NCBI RefSeq assembly: GCF_032854445.1
Contig: NC_088300.1
Span: 77,491,966 to 77,555,965 of the forward strand
Source of the DNA: Liolophura sinensis
Lineage: Eukaryota; Mollusca; Polyplacophora; Chitonida; Chitonidae
Direction: 5' to 3'
DNA: 64,000 nucleotides
Shown: one piece after another, positions 46,246 through 60,612 of the stretch
Position numbering within the stretch: position 1 is the first letter of the stretch
Layout of the letters: each line of letters begins with the position of its first letter
Notes under the pieces: model-generated
Told to the model about the DNA's origin: nothing
Seen by the model: only the letters and a program-made list of their open reading frames with translations
Databases searched by the model: none
Made by a program: the position numbers and the translations under genes

Positions 46246-49200
46246 GTTCTGTTGTTGAGTTCACATAGATAATATTCTATTGGCTCAAACTTGTAGAGGA
46301 CACGTGTTGCTTTTGCAATTCATACAGAACACTTGTTTTTGTCATTTTTTACGTGAATCCTGCAGTCTAGTCCAAATCCTGCAGAAAATCTAGTCCAAGT
46401 TCAGGGCCATAAGGCAGTTGCTCCAGGTTTAATGCATATAAAAGTAAGCAGACTTCAGGCATTCAGTGTTTGTTATTGTGAACTTGTAGTCTGGTTAACC
46501 AGTTGTAGTCTGGTTTGGTAGCGATTGTAAGTATATTTACCTGTTTTGATATGGATAGATGTACAGTACCTGAGTTATGACAAGTTATCAGTTTCTATTG
46601 TTGGCTTCTGCATGTTTGTATAAAGTTGATCTAGAAACTTGAGCATTGTAATCAGGTACCCTTATTCATCAACCTTTGTGCATATGAAAGGGCAACTTTT
46701 AATGCAATTTATGCACATTTTGTATTACACTTTGGAGACAAAACTACATTGGTTTGATTGCCTTATCTCAGAGCTAAAAAGTATAATTTTATCAGTTTAC
46801 ACAGAATAATGCCTTCAGAATATGCTTTTGTGGTTGTGTTTGTCAGTTCCCTGTTGGAGGCCAGCTTCCAGGATGTCATAGAGTTGTGAATGGGGCCAAT
46901 AGCTTCCTGCAGCCTCAGCCTGAATGTACTTGGGACTGATGTTGTCAGTCCCTGTGTAGTGCTCTTATCCTGCTTCCTCACAAATAAACATCCTGATCTA
47001 AAGTAAAACCGGAAATATTGTGGTCTACCCTAAACTTCTTGCTCTATCTACTTGCGTGTGTATATATATGTAGGTTATCATCAATATTGCAAAACAAGGA
47101 AACACATGAATACCGTCGTTTTGACCTAACTTCTAAGGGAAAAATTATTAGAATTTGTACTCCTCTCCCTTAGCAGCAGATGTTATTGATTGATAGGAGA
47201 CCTTGTATGCACATAATGGATAAAAGCCAGTGAGACAAACTGATTTTGTGCTGTGACTGTTCAGGTGAATGTACCTTAACACACATAATGCTGACATCTG
47301 CACATGTTACATCCTACTTTATCTCATGAGTCACTAGATAAAATGTATTGTAAATCTTTGTGTGTGATTCACATAGTAAAGTAAGTTTTTAGTCTACATA
47401 TACTAGTAACTTGAAACAAGAAGCACAAACTGAAAGGGTTCATTTTTGTTGCACTGTGATCTATAGCTTCCAGGCACATTGTTTTGGTTGTCAAGTGTCT
47501 GTTTTCCTACTAATAGTCCACATGTACAGTGTGTCATATCCCAGTAACTACTGAGAGTACTTGTGCTCCCTGGTTATAACACTGGTTATCTGGTTAAAGA
47601 TAGGTGTGACCAGGCTGCAGGCACAATAAAGCAGTGTAAGCACGTGGTGCTCAGAAGATTCACTGCAAGATTGTTTATCATCTTCTATCCCTCCTTCATT
47701 TTGTCTTTATGATTGTGTGAAGTAAGGAGTTAAAAATGTCGATATTGCTTGAAGGATAACTGTTTTGATGGTTGGGGATAATTCAGGATACACTAAATGT
47801 ACGTGTACATGTATTGATTAACATCTGAAAAATTTGAAAGTTGACCAGGTGTTTAATAAAGAAATGAATCGAAAGTGTCCCTCCATAGATCACTATGCCT
47901 AAGGTGCATTCACCTGTTTCAGGGGAGGGAAGGCTTAGCAGCAACCGGTTATTTGTAGCAGGGGAGACAACTTTTTTGAATCGGACAATGATTACTGAGC
48001 AGTTTGCTGGTTTCTTATTATTTAGGCAAATGAAAAGAATTCTTCTTGGTATATGTTCATTTAGGAGAGTTGCATTCTTGTCTATATGACGTTTAATAAT
48101 TTTCCTGTTGGAACTTAGCACTGGAACTTAACACATTTTCCAAGGTCAGTTATATGTGTGTTTCTGCTGTGTATATGCACTATATTTTGCATAGGTAATT
48201 AATTATGTCACTTTTATGGCATGTGAAAACATATGTTGTGAAGTAAAGCTACATGTATTTACCTTTATATGCACATGTAGTCCTCTCCAAAAGCATGTTC
48301 TATGTTGACAAGAATGTAAGGCTTATCAGATAAGTCAAACATTCAACTATCTCATCACACTTTGTTACAGTTGAACTTCATTGGCATATACCATGTACAT
48401 TGGCACTAAGCTGTATTTGATATTATTTTTGATATACAGTATGTGAGCGTGGAAGTCAGTCAATGTATATGTTATACATTTAGTTTTATGTTCTAGGCAC
48501 ATGGTATTCATAGATCTACCTGAAAACTATAGTGATAATTGTTCATGTCATTAAAAATTGAGTGAAGTAGTAGAAGGTGTATAGAACTGGTATTATTACA
48601 TCATTTAGGTGACGATGTTTGAAGAATTGTTCTAATGGTCACGTAAATTGTTGTTAAAAAAAAAAAAATCAGTCAGAACAAATTGTTGATTTCCACTACA
48701 TTTTGAGTTTGTCTGATCACTTATGTTTTTACTGGTGCTGCCAGTTTGCTCTTAAAAATCCAATCTCAGCTGCATGTATTTTTTGTCTACTTTTATAACC
48801 AGGGATTCATACACATTGGTTTTAGACCTCAGTATTTTGTGGTAAAATTCAGTTCAGAACTGATTACTGGGGTAAAAAAAAACTCAGTACTGTGTTTTTC
48901 TGGTACAAATACTACAAGGTTTTTATGAAAACCGAATTGCATTCGAATCATAGAAGTGTAGCGTTTGACTTCAATTGTCAATGGCTGGACCCATGACAAG
49001 CCGAAGTAGTCAGCCGTAATTTTCACGACGAAGATGGCAAATAAGGCCTAATAGTGCCCACGAGCTGAGTAAGTGTTCCTCTCCTCACCTACAGTGTTCA
49101 AAGACAGACTGCCATCACAGAAGATTCGAGATTAAGCATCCTTGTAACATGTAATGCTAATACCATAACCATCTAGAAAATGGCAAAGTTGGCTTCAGCA

Positions 49201-50177
49201 ACTTTTTGGTCAGTCCGGCAGAATCAGGTCATTCTAGCTGCCTCATTAAACCTGCCTCATTAAATATGCATGTTGACCTGCCTAACTCCATGGAAGCACA
49301 AAGCCTCATCCAGTGCAGTGCGGTGGTGTTGTGTATTTACGGATTCTTTGTTTCAAAAAAATCACAGCTTACAGTGCAAAATACTCTGTATAAGAGTAAA
49401 AAGCAGTAACAATAGAGAGCAGGCAGCTGTTTGAATTAATTACTGCATCTATGCGCCATAAACTTACTATTTGTGATTGAAATTAGTTCAGTGATGGACG
49501 GGTGTATATCTCTCTGGGCCAACTAGTCATTGTGTCAAAGTGAAACTGATTCATGTATATCTTAAATTTTGTAGTAACAAGCTCAAAACATCAAACCCTA
49601 TGTCATCAAAAGATCCCCAAGAGTGCCCCCTTTTCAAGTTGGCATTAAACAATAATGTTCTTCCCTTGTTTGTGGCCCCCACGTGAGCCCCTTGTTTTGG
49701 TGCCAGAAAGGTACTGTTTGGGATTATTAAGCAAAAAGGTTAGTCAGGTGTAGGGATAATTTTTGTCTGGTCAAAAGTGTGTCCGGATCATGTAATTGGC
49801 ATGAATTCCTGAGCTGGCAGTGACAGTCCCTATAATGCCAAGGAAACCTTGGTGAATAAGAAATGTATCTATTTACTGATAGATTGTTGCCATGTGAAAA
49901 CAATGCTAGAGGCACTTGAAAGAGCAGACCAATGTATTTTCCAAATCCATACAGGGAAGTTCATATACAAAGACAAGAGTTATATTTCACCCTAAAACTT
50001 CATGCAACACAACATGATCTTGGCTCCCCTCTTCCTGAAGTATTAAGTGTTTTATAGGCAAAGTAAGTTAGGCCAAAGCTATTCAGTGATCTGAGGTGAG
50101 GCTCCCTTGGGTGCATACAACATTTCCAAGTGTACAGTTTGCCTGTATGGAGGAATTTCTAGTGCTTCATTGTTCAA

Positions 50178-50500
50178 TGTAACCAACAACTGAACATGGA
50201 AGGTTTATAACTGTTTTCTTATAATTATACATGTATCTCTGATCAGGATAAGCCCAGTCTTTGTTTTTGCATATCTTGTTTATTTTTGATGACATATGCA
50301 GGGTTTGTAATTGTTTCATTGTGTACCTGTAGTCTGAGCAGGATAAGCCTCGTCTCTGTGTTTTGTACCTGTTTATTTTTTATATAATGTTTTTTAGTTC
50401 CTTTTGTCCCTTTAATATAACAACCAACAACTGAACATGCATCACCATGGTTTATATCTGTTTTATTACACAAAATGTATCTCTGATGAGGATCTGATTT
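50178..50500 (+). repeat. Imperfect direct duplication of about 240-bp spacing
   Basis: CCAACAACTGAACATG followed by GGTTTATAWCTGTTTT and TATCTCTGATSAGGAT occurs at about 50180 and 50420. A related CAGGATAAGCC block lies between them. Non-coding. Confidence 0.6.
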
Positions 50501-50582
50501 CTGATATTTGTAAACATGTATGTGTGTACCAACAATAAAATCACGATCAGAAATGGACCTCAAATGAAATTAATCTTTCACT

Positions 50583-50644
50583 ATATATATATATATATAT
50601 ATTCACTTAATATACATGTTTATATATATATATATATATATATA
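50583..50644. repeat. Two (TA)n microsatellites
   Basis: Pure TA runs at about 50583-50602 and 50624-50644, separated by TTCACTTAATATACATGT. Confidence 0.95.
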
Positions 50645-51677
50645 ACACTTCATATATACTTTCACTTTCACAAAATTATCAGGCGCTAAAGTGGAATTAA
50701 ACTCAATACAAGATTAAAGTCGGCATTTAAAATACAAGTAAACTCGATCTAACCTGAAAAAAAACCCTCAGTTTTGAGTTTCCAGTTGTAAAGATTTGGA
50801 TTTCTATGAATCCCTGATAAAGTTAACTGCAAAGACTGGCAGTGATTTAAGTGACTTAAGCAGAGAAATTTTAGTGGACAGGTAAGGCCAGTAAAAACAG
50901 AAAATATATTCCATCAAATCCTCAGAGTTTGGAAGTTATAAGAAGGCGGTTACTTCATTAACATTCCGAACAGGTCTGCATCAAAGAAGTGCTCTTATTT
51001 TACTTCATCTAATTCTCTGCCAGGTACAGCTGGCTACTTTTGCAGGATAACCTTATCCTCAAAATGATAATGAATGCGCTTATTAGGTGCTGACATAATT
51101 GAAGATGTACAGTTTAGAGAATAAAACCAGAGGAACGACAACAAATTGATAGCTGGCAAATGGTCGGGCATACGTAACTGGTGAAATATGGCTGCTTGTC
51201 AATTTAACTTTATTTTAACTGTTCATGTAAATGCATAAATAGCAGCAATTTACACGCCCCTAGCACCTTGGCTTAAGCAGAATTAGGTAATAATAATAAT
51301 AATAAAAAAAATGCAGTGATGTCAATTGTAATTTAGTCACTGGTGTAAATTTACTCAAAATGCTCAAAATGACAAAAACTAATCACCTTTTGGGGGCTTG
51401 TGCACACACTTTGTCTGTCTGTCTGAAATTTAGGCTATAACCGTGTCCAGGTGATATACATGTAGGCGTACATGTATTCAGAACGCCAGGGTGAAACCTC
51501 ATCAAATCTGACTTGGAGCTTAATTACAGTGAAAAATCACCCACCGTTTTTAAAATTGTCTCCTCTAATCATCATGCTCAATACCATGTATTTTAACATA
51601 AATCGTAAGTAGAGGAGACGTAAGTTTTGGTTGCAAAATCTTTCAAGTTTTATAAACATATTGATTTTACACACTGG

Positions 51678-51885
51678 GGGTCCTCCATGGCTGAGGGGGT
51701 TAGCATGCCCGGAAAAGGGGGGGGGGGGGGCATTGACTTTCCCACTCAGGCTGTACATGGGAAGGTCTGCCAGTAACCTGCAGATGGTTGTGGGTTTCCT
51801 CCCATTATAATGCTGGTCACCTTCAATTATGTGCATTATTCTTGAGTACTGCCTAAAACACCAATCAAATAAGTAAAGAAATAAA
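51678..51885 (+). mobile_element. RUDI/Meta-SINE-like element with poly-G interruption
   Basis: The tRNA-like head TCCTCCATGGCTGAGGGGGT is followed by a run of about 14 G, then TGTGGGTTTCCTCCCATTAT, ATTATTCTTGAGTACTGCC and ACACCAATCAAATAAG. Same family as 38641. Confidence 0.75.
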
Positions 51886-52907
51886 TTTAATTGTCAGGTG
51901 TCCATACATTGCAATTAAATTGCCTGATAAGATCATGGACATTTGTGTATATCAAACACACATTGGTTTACACATACATGTGTCAAGTTATAGCAGATGA
52001 TTTGCAATACAGGTCTTCAGACATCCTTTTGACACAGCGGTGTTGTTGTTGTCTGATGATCAGCTTCTGTCACTCCATGACTTCACAAAAAGATATGTCA
52101 TCAGACATGTACATATCCTCATCAAGGGGGAGACATTCCAGTCTGGTTACGCATCCCTGCTTACTGCCATACACCCCTACTCTATGACCAGATGTATCTT
52201 CAGGCTGTGTGAAAAGTATGCTGGAGGTGCACTAAATATACTTAGTTTCCTCTTAAGAGCAGGTTAAGCAGGTGTTTATTAAAAGGGGCCTTGAATATGT
52301 AGTCTTTTGTGCAGAGGGCTTGTCCCTCTCGCCTTGGGGGGCCTCAAACTTTTGTTTAATATCAAGCTAAGCAACTTTGAACTCACTTGGTGTTTCTCCT
52401 GACAAAACTTTTCTCTGTGTGTTCGCACTGTCAGCCAGACTTGCTGTAACACCTATCATGCAGGGAAGGATAACTTTATACCTGGATTAATTAGGACATC
52501 TTTTTAATAAACATACAAGCTTAATGGCCTCCCCGCCTCATCTCTGATCCGTTCAACAAGTTTAAGGTGAAAAAGTGCAGTTCTAAGTTGTGAGGGGATA
52601 ATCTTGTGTGATATTTATATGACAATAACTTAAAGTTTTTGGTACTGTTTTCGTGCGTGTATAATGAAATGTACTTCGGTTTACACAAGCTAAGAATAGA
52701 TCTGTGAATTACCTCCCTTGTCTCACTGCAGCACATTATGGCCTAGTGCAAGACAACTTTTTGTTGTATGAAATTGTGAGAAGTGAGACAAGTCCTCTAT
52801 TTTCTAGGCAAGACGATGCAGAAAAACCATGTGTGATTGTGAGTCACAGAAATGTAGAAGAAATCTTTAGTAATGTTGATCCTTTTCAGTTAAGGTAGAA
52901 TGTACCC

Positions 52908-53180
52908 ACCTAACAAAGTTTGCTAAAGCTGTCTGTTGTATTTCATTTTCTAGTGTCAGTTTCTTTATTATCTATGATCAGCCAAAAACAATTTATATAT
53001 ATATACCTAACAAAGTTTGCTAAAGCTGTCTGTTGTATTTCATTTTCTAGTGTCAGTTTCTATATTTCCTATGATCAGCCAAAAACAATTTATATATATA
53101 TACCTAACAAAGTTTGCTAAAGCTGTCTGTTGTATTTCATTTTCTAGTGTCAGTTTCTATATTTCCTATGATCAGCAAAA
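52908..53180 (+). repeat. 97-bp tandem repeat, about 2.8 copies
   Basis: Units begin TACCTAACAAAGTTTGCTAA near 52908, 53005 and 53102, with GATCAGCCAAAAACAATTTA at the end. It generates overlapping spurious ORFs. Confidence 0.95.
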
Positions 53181-53199
53181 AAATTTTTTTTTAAAAAGG

Positions 53200-53880
53200 A
53201 AAACAACTCACCATATAGGCCACTTTAAACTATGCATAAATATACTTTTATTTAATTTTTAAAATTGTATAGAGTTAAGGGCGTTCAAACATTTGAATTT
53301 TAAGGTGGGCTTTGTGGACCACGCTATCACAGTAAGTTTTTATAACTCAAATCACGACACTGAATATTGAAATAACTTCTTTTGCCCATGAGTAAAAGAT
53401 TCCCTAAAATTCCTTCCTTCTGGTGAACATCAGGTAAAAAGGTTATGTGACATCAGAGTTGCTAGATAAGATCAGTAGGGCTCATAAAACAGACCTTACT
53501 ATTCAAATATTTGAATGCCTTTTGAACACTCTTCAAAAAATCTGAAAAAATAAACAAAAGTATTTTTACACAGTTTTCAGTTGTCTGTATGATGAACCTT
53601 ACTTCATATTTTAGCTTTCGTTTACTTTAAACAGCCACGTACATGTATACTGTAAATCTTTGATCTTTTCAACCACTAAACACTTTTTTCAGTGGAATTT
53701 AAGCATACAGTTATTAGCCAATTGATGCTAAAATGATTCGTTTGTGTCACTAAAGATGTAGGCTTCATAAAACTGTGCAAATTAGCTCTCTTCATCCCAT
53801 AGCTCTCTCAGAACATTAAAAAATACTGGTTGCGGAGGTGGTTGAAAAGGGTGAAGAATTAGGGTATGCAGAGCATAAAA
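53200..53880 (+). repeat. Dispersed repeat family, longest copy
   Basis: Contains the block shared with 22880-23345 followed by the block shared with 24598-24760, so the full element is at least about 680 bp. Non-coding and AT-rich. It directly follows the 97-bp triplication. Confidence 0.75.
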
Positions 53881-56800
53881 CTTCTTTTGATAGAAGTTAT
53901 TTTCTCTCTGTCTCTCAGTGTTAATTTATTTACAGTGGATAGCTATTTCATTAGCTGGAATAATAAGAAAAGAGCGGGAAAAAAATTCAATATTGACCTA
54001 CCATATTTTTTCTGATAATATCTGCTCACTTCCAACAGAGAACCTTTTAAGTTTGGCCCTTTTTTGTACATCAGTTGGGTGCATTGCTGTTTAAAGAATT
54101 CAGTCACAAAGTTTTGAGTTCAAATCTGTGTTGTCATTTTTTGATTTTTCTCAAACCTTTCAGTATGAAAGTATGAGTAAAGGCTGATATTATCCATAAT
54201 TCCAATTTTAATCTTTTAAGAACGTTTTGGGAAGCTGTATGTTCATTTACAGTCTACATATATGTTGTAAGTTCCATAAATGCAAACACATGTAATTTAC
54301 ATACATATACAGTGTAATATGTAAATTCTTCAAAAAATTTCAAAATTCGTAATTCAGTAAATCACCAGCAATTATCTGTCAAGCCATAATTTTTTTATTC
54401 ATTGGTTAAGGGTATTTGAACTATGAGATGCTACATCTTGAGGATGATTGATGTCCTTATTCAGTGCAGTGTCAATCATGTACTGCTCAGATATACATGT
54501 ATGTAGCACTGCAAAGTGGACTTCAAAGTAACTTCACAGGCCATGGAAGTTGGGTATTATGTCATTAGATCCTTTAAGGTGAATCAAGTAGCAATGTACT
54601 ATAGTTTGAAGTTTAGTTGAGGGGTGCAGCTATTAATTGTTTGGTGCAGGAATTGTTTACACAATAGGCAGGCCAGGGAGTCAATTCTGTTGTTCCATCT
54701 CCCTCAATGGACTCCCTCAGACCAGCATTCATTGGCTTTTCTGGGTTGCCATTTTTAACTTTTGAGGGAGGAAACTGAACTAACACTGAAGCCTTTTGCT
54801 GACTCTCTACACACAACACACACAGGCCACTTTCACTGGCCTCTCTCACTGGCCCCTTTCTAGCTGTCTCTGTGTGCCCCTACATGTATGTCTTTGTATT
54901 GAACTGACTGGTAAGCTGGTTCCTCCCTGGCTCACTAGTTCTGACACAGGCTGGCTGACTGGCTGCTGCTGTCCCTTCTCAGCTTCTGACCCAGGTCTGC
55001 TTCAAGACGCTGCTAGCTGTGAATTCAGGCCTGTCACTGTTGGCCTACCACTGCCTTACAGAGGGTTGGATATGGAGAATCTGGTTACTGGTATAATCCT
55101 GTGAGGAGGCCACTACTTGGGCCACAACTAGGAAATGGGGACTCTGAGAAAGGTAAGGCCCACAGGCCAGGGCTTTCCCTGTCATCCTGTTAACTTGGCG
55201 CTCACTCCTGCTCCACAGCCAGCTTACAAAAGGGATTATTGGCACAGCCAACGGATAACAAGGGGGAGTTGAGAAAGACTCCAATAATGCTGATCATGTG
55301 TTCTGTCTTGTTAACCTCTTTATGTGGCTGGCGTATAGTGAGCGGCCTGTATGCTCGCTCTGTGTCTGGACTCCTAGATTTGGCTTCCTCTCTCTATTTG
55401 GGTAGGAGGTGAGGGCTTCCCCATACCTAATTCTGTCATTCAGCTTGATAAGACTTCATGTGTGGGCTTTATTGATTTACGCTGTCTGCAGAATGGCACC
55501 AAACTTTGCTACTTTGTCTGCCACTGTGCTGATTGCGCCTTACTAATTGTCAAAAGAAATTTGGAGGTGTTTGAGCTAGCACCTTGTTTTTGGCTTGTTT
55601 GCCATGTTTTCTTTGTTGGGAACATCTGAATATGCTTGCCCTGTGAAGTAATGATATGATTTGAGGCTGTCAAGGAAATCCTCCAGCTTGTGGAAATCTT
55701 ATAATTAGATTTACTGTGTTGAAGACAGGACCATTCCCTTCATCATAGAACTATATGGACATGTATTAGGTGGTAAGTGAAATGGAGTACATGCATGTGC
55801 ATCCCCTTAGAGGCCATGCATTGGTTAACTTTGTGGCCTGGGATCACATTTTGTGTTTTTGACTTTTAAGTAGCTCATGATTTATATTTTGCACATTGGT
55901 GGTTTTAAGTGTAAGTGATAAAATTGATTCAATTTATGTGTAAAGTTCTTATATAAACTAGTAGATACGTAAGTGTGCATGTAACTCTTTTTTACTGTAC
56001 AGTAAATACTCTGCTTAAATGAGATAACACACCATTAAAATGTGTATGAAATGAAGTTTGTGTAATGATTCAACTTTAGTTTGAAAAACATCAGTTACAG
56101 ATTAAGATTAAAAGTCAATTCCTAGAAATGTTAAGTGCTTAGCACATGTTTCTTTATGACTTGAAAACTTGTTTTTGATTGCCTGTCTCATTTTGGATTT
56201 TTTAAATTAAAGAAAGGGATGAAGGATGTAGCACCTGTTCATTGTTGGGCTATAAGAAGATAGTCTGCCCCTGTGAACTGGTGAGGAAGGCAGAGGTCAT
56301 GCCAGGGGCTCAGTGTTGATCTGAGCAAGTACTAGTGTCAGGCTGATGGTTCTAGCAGCTGTCTAACCAGGCTGTTTGTCTAACAGGGGGTCATCAGGTT
56401 TACTGTTTGATATATTTAGCAGACCTATCATAGTCACCAGGAACAAACATAGCTGCTGGCCACTCCTATCAGCTTGTGCACACCTCTAGAAGCATGTGTT
56501 CAGATGCTCTCAGTTACTTTATTCTCAATCAGTCTTTTGATTTGCAAGGGGTCCTTTTGGAGGCACAGCCATCTTGGAGGCTCATTTGGTGAAACACGTC
56601 TCCTGTCATGCAGTATTTATACTGAACATCATTACACTGTATTCACCCAACTGCCTGGTGCTTTTGTGTATAAAAAGTGTTTTGGTTATGGTACTTTAAT
56701 ACAGTGTATGAGTTGTGAGTTTAACTTTTAAATACTGTCTTGCCTATGTTTCTTTGTGGTTTGATTTTGTGGAAAGATGAATGTTTGATAAGTTGTACAA

Positions 56801-59800
56801 GTGTGAACTCTGTATACGGCTGTGGTCATTGCTCCAAATTTTATAATTATATTGTCTATGGTTAAAAAAAAGGTATATTTTGGTACAGCTTAGTAAATAT
56901 GTTCCGTGGCCTGCTTACGGTACTTGGTTAAATTGGCCGACTAACAGACCTTAGACAGCTACAGAAATTTTGTGAAAAAGGCCCCTGTACATGGACTTGC
57001 ATCTTAAATGACGATCCAGAAACCTGAGGTGCAGATCTATTTAATACGTGTACTTTTACATGTTTTATAAATCTGAATTATAAAATGCACAAGATGACTT
57101 TCTTTTTTCTGGGATTCTGAGAAAGTTTGCAGATTGCCACATTTGTCCTACAATTAAGGGACATCATGTCCTGCAAAGTTGACTTTGATCATGTAGTTAA
57201 GACCAGCTAGTTATCGATATTACCCTATTTCTTCTAAAATTTGAGACACTTTTTCTGCTCATTTTAGCCAATGTAGATGTAATTTTAGCAGGAATATTGA
57301 GTTTCTTGTTTCTCCCATGGTAGACCATCTAATGAACAACATACTCATGTCTTCACTTTTCCAAAAGTTTGGTAAAGAAATGTAATACTCTACTTTCAAC
57401 ACTACTAATAACTGTCCCAAATTTTAGAACAACCAGGGTACTAAGCTGATATTGTTGGGCACAAAAATTCCAGTGGTCAGGCTAATAATGGTAGTGTTGA
57501 CTAATAAAATAGAAACCTTTGAAGTCTTCAGTATTCATTGGTTGAATTCCTTTGCTATTTCTCCTCCTGCTGGCTTCGTTCATGTCTAGCAATATCAGTT
57601 GTAATGGATAAGTTTTGTCGACTGAAGAAGGGACCATGTGGTGGCTTCCCTCTGAATTATAAATAAGAAAGACTAAAAGGTGAGTTTGCAGCTGGAGAAC
57701 TCTCAATGACTGTAATAGAGGCCTTTGTGTGGGGACATTACTTTATACCCAACATTGTTGTCAAATAGACCTTTGATTCAGTCAGAATAGAGCACCGGAA
57801 AGTGCCCCTCAAGGTTTGTGAAGGAGAAATAACTGCTCTTTGTAAATACTAGTGTAGCAGGTGCTGACATCTTGTGTGTGAAGCTCCAGGCTGTCCCTGA
57901 GAATGAAGGACCCTCTCCATTCCAGAGCACCAAGTTGTATTTTACTCAAGGTGTAGAGTATTGAAGGTATGCAGACTCCCAGGGATTAGATATGCGTTAA
58001 GTGCCTCAAATTTGTAATATTGGCTGGGTCAGTGTCAAGTGAATATATCCACATAAGAACACAACTAACTCTGCTAATCCTCTTAACACAGAGACTATAA
58101 ATCTAGTGGATATCATGAGTGAAACAGGTAGTGGTATACTTCTTTTGAAGGCATTCTTTATGTGTGGGCACTTCAAAACACAAGCAAATAAACATTAGAG
58201 AGTTGATTCTTCAAATCATGAAGTCCTCATTCATGCTGTATGGGTATCATTTTATTTTGAAATTATATATGTACATGTAGAGAAACAAATATGCCTCAAC
58301 ACAAACTGGAGTTCCAATGTCATTGTTTTCACATATACATATAAATCACATGTCCCTTTGCAGGACCAGATATTTTACAATATATGGCTTGCTTTTTCAC
58401 ACTTTGAAAACAGACTGAGTGAGAAGCCCCTGATCCTGATCCCACATAATACTCCAGTCAAGAAAGACTATTCATTAGTAGTGGATAGTAAATATGAATA
58501 CATATATGTACAAGAAATGTTAAGCGCATATAGGTTTGTGTGTGAACAAGGTGTTTTTGTTGGTACAAATAGCCAAAAAAAATGTTGTCCTCATTTTGTT
58601 TGATGCACATGTAATTACCTGTATCTGTAAGTAATGTAACAGACAATGCAGGTAGATATATGTGTGGAGTGTTATCAGCGGCAGGCTACGTGCTGGTATC
58701 TCTCAACTGCTCAGTCTGCATAAAGCGCGATAGGATCCTCTTGCTATTTATAGAGCTGTTCAAGACAGTTGTTCTTTTTTTTTCCCAGCGAGGTCTTTAG
58801 CGATTGTAGAGTATTATGTTGATGTTACTAATGTGTTTCCTACGAGCATGCTGTTGAGATATGTGCAGCACATGCAAAGCTTATGCACAGGTATCATACT
58901 GTCTATGGGGGGATTCAAGTGCACCTAGCGTATACCGTCATCAACTTCAGTGGTTACATGTAGCTTCATCTTGGGGGAATATATATTCTCATTTAAACGA
59001 CTTACACACGATTTCATGTGTACAAGTGTTGTTCTGTGCTGTTGAATCAATGCAAATCCAATCTTCTTTTCATAAGCTCAATTTCATGTTTTTAAGTTCA
59101 TAAGTTAATGAAATTCTCAGTAGGAGTTAAATAAAAAGACAAGAAATAACATAACCTTAGTTCATTTAGAAGGGGGGTGGGGATTTTTTTGCTTTATTTT
59201 CCATTAAGGACATGTACATGTACCTTACATTTTTGCATGTTTATTTGGTGCATTCATATAAGTGGCATGCCCATTGTTGAGGAGGAAAATTCCAGAGTGA
59301 AGCCTTTATGTATTTGTACCTGAATATGTAATTTGGGAAAAAACTAAGCTGATTCATAAAATGTGTCTGACATTAGCCTATTCATCACATTGGAGGTTCA
59401 GTCTTATACCTACATCCACGATACCATATGACCACATATATCAGACCTTGCTGGATTTAGTTGACTAGCATTATTTACATATATATACTAACAAAAAGCG
59501 ATAGAAGTTACATCAAAGCAGCTATGTGACGTTACAGGCTAAACATTTTATTTACCAATGCGCCGCAGAGTTCTGTCAAGCTATCCCTGTGCAGTTATCA
59601 TTTCTGTTAGAGCATTTTGTAACAGTAGTGGTTTCGGGTCAGTCAGTATTCGCACATAATTATGTTTGAGCCACCATTTAACCATTGGCAATGCACCTAA
59701 CAACAGATTTGTCCTAGATCACGATGATGTGCAGTGTGGTTATTTCTCTTTCAGTTCAGTAGGGTCAGATACTTGTATACCCCGTGTACTAGGTGTTCAG

Positions 59801-60408
59801 AATCCCCACATAACCAGCTATTCACTCACCCACAGGCTGTTCCTGTTTACAGAGCCCACCTCCCCTCACAGTATCTGTGTTCCGTTGTCTGTGGCAGAGA
59901 TAAACAAGAATACAGTAAATAAGAGGCAACTGCTTTGATGTCCAGGAGTGTCTTGGATAGATGATGTTTACGTTGTGGATTACTGACAGTTCTGCATCTT
60001 CCTCTGCTCTTTTTCTTTCTCCCTCCCCTGGCCCCACCTTCTCTACTTTCCCATTTAAAGCACCCCCTGAGAGCAACAAAATCTCATTGGAATAATCTCA
60101 TATTGGACCTTTATATACTGCAGAAATATAAAATCATGATAACTTCATAGAAAATAAAGAGTCCAGGAAAGTTTTGAAGTGATTGTGGCTTAATGCCACA
60201 TTAGTAGTATTTCAACCACATTAGTAATATTTCAACCACGTTAATAGTATTTCAGCCACATTGTTGCCATTCAAACAGACTGAAGAGAAAATAAAACAGT
60301 AGTGAATTCCTACTTTCTGATGCTATAAACATTGTCAGAGAAAAGAGACTAAGAATGCAAATGTACAAGAACATGTATGTGCTTATAGAGGGAGTAGAGG
60401 TGGACATA

Positions 60409-60477
60409 CATGTAGCCTGTGTAGCCTGTAGCCTGTGTAGCCTGTGGCCTGTGTAGCCTGTGTAGCCTGTAGCCTGC
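60409..60477 (+). repeat. Short tandem array of GTAGCCTGT units
   Basis: About seven 9-11 bp units of TGTAGCCTG(TG). Non-coding. Confidence 0.85.
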
Positions 60478-60509
60478 CCATCAGCAAGTTGATGCTGATG
60501 TTGAGAATT

Positions 60510-60612
60510 TTCTTAATCTTAGAAAGATGTTTTCCAGCATTATGGTGTAAGTAAACCCGGCACAGCCTGGGGGAAACCCTTTGCCATCCACAGGTTGCTG
60601 ACAGATTTTAGG
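60510..60612 (-). mobile_element. SINE fragment, same family
   Basis: The minus strand reads GGGTTTCCCCCAGGCTGTGC and ACACCATAATGCTGG, the central block of the SINE family, truncated on both sides. Confidence 0.55.

Noticed and set aside
54613-54849. 78-aa minus-strand ORF MREASESGLCVLCVESQQKA
   Set aside because: Composition reflects CA-rich low-complexity DNA, with no domain or splice support.
58358-58603. 81-aa ORF beginning after TTTGCAG
   Set aside because: No recognised domain; likely chance in intronic DNA.
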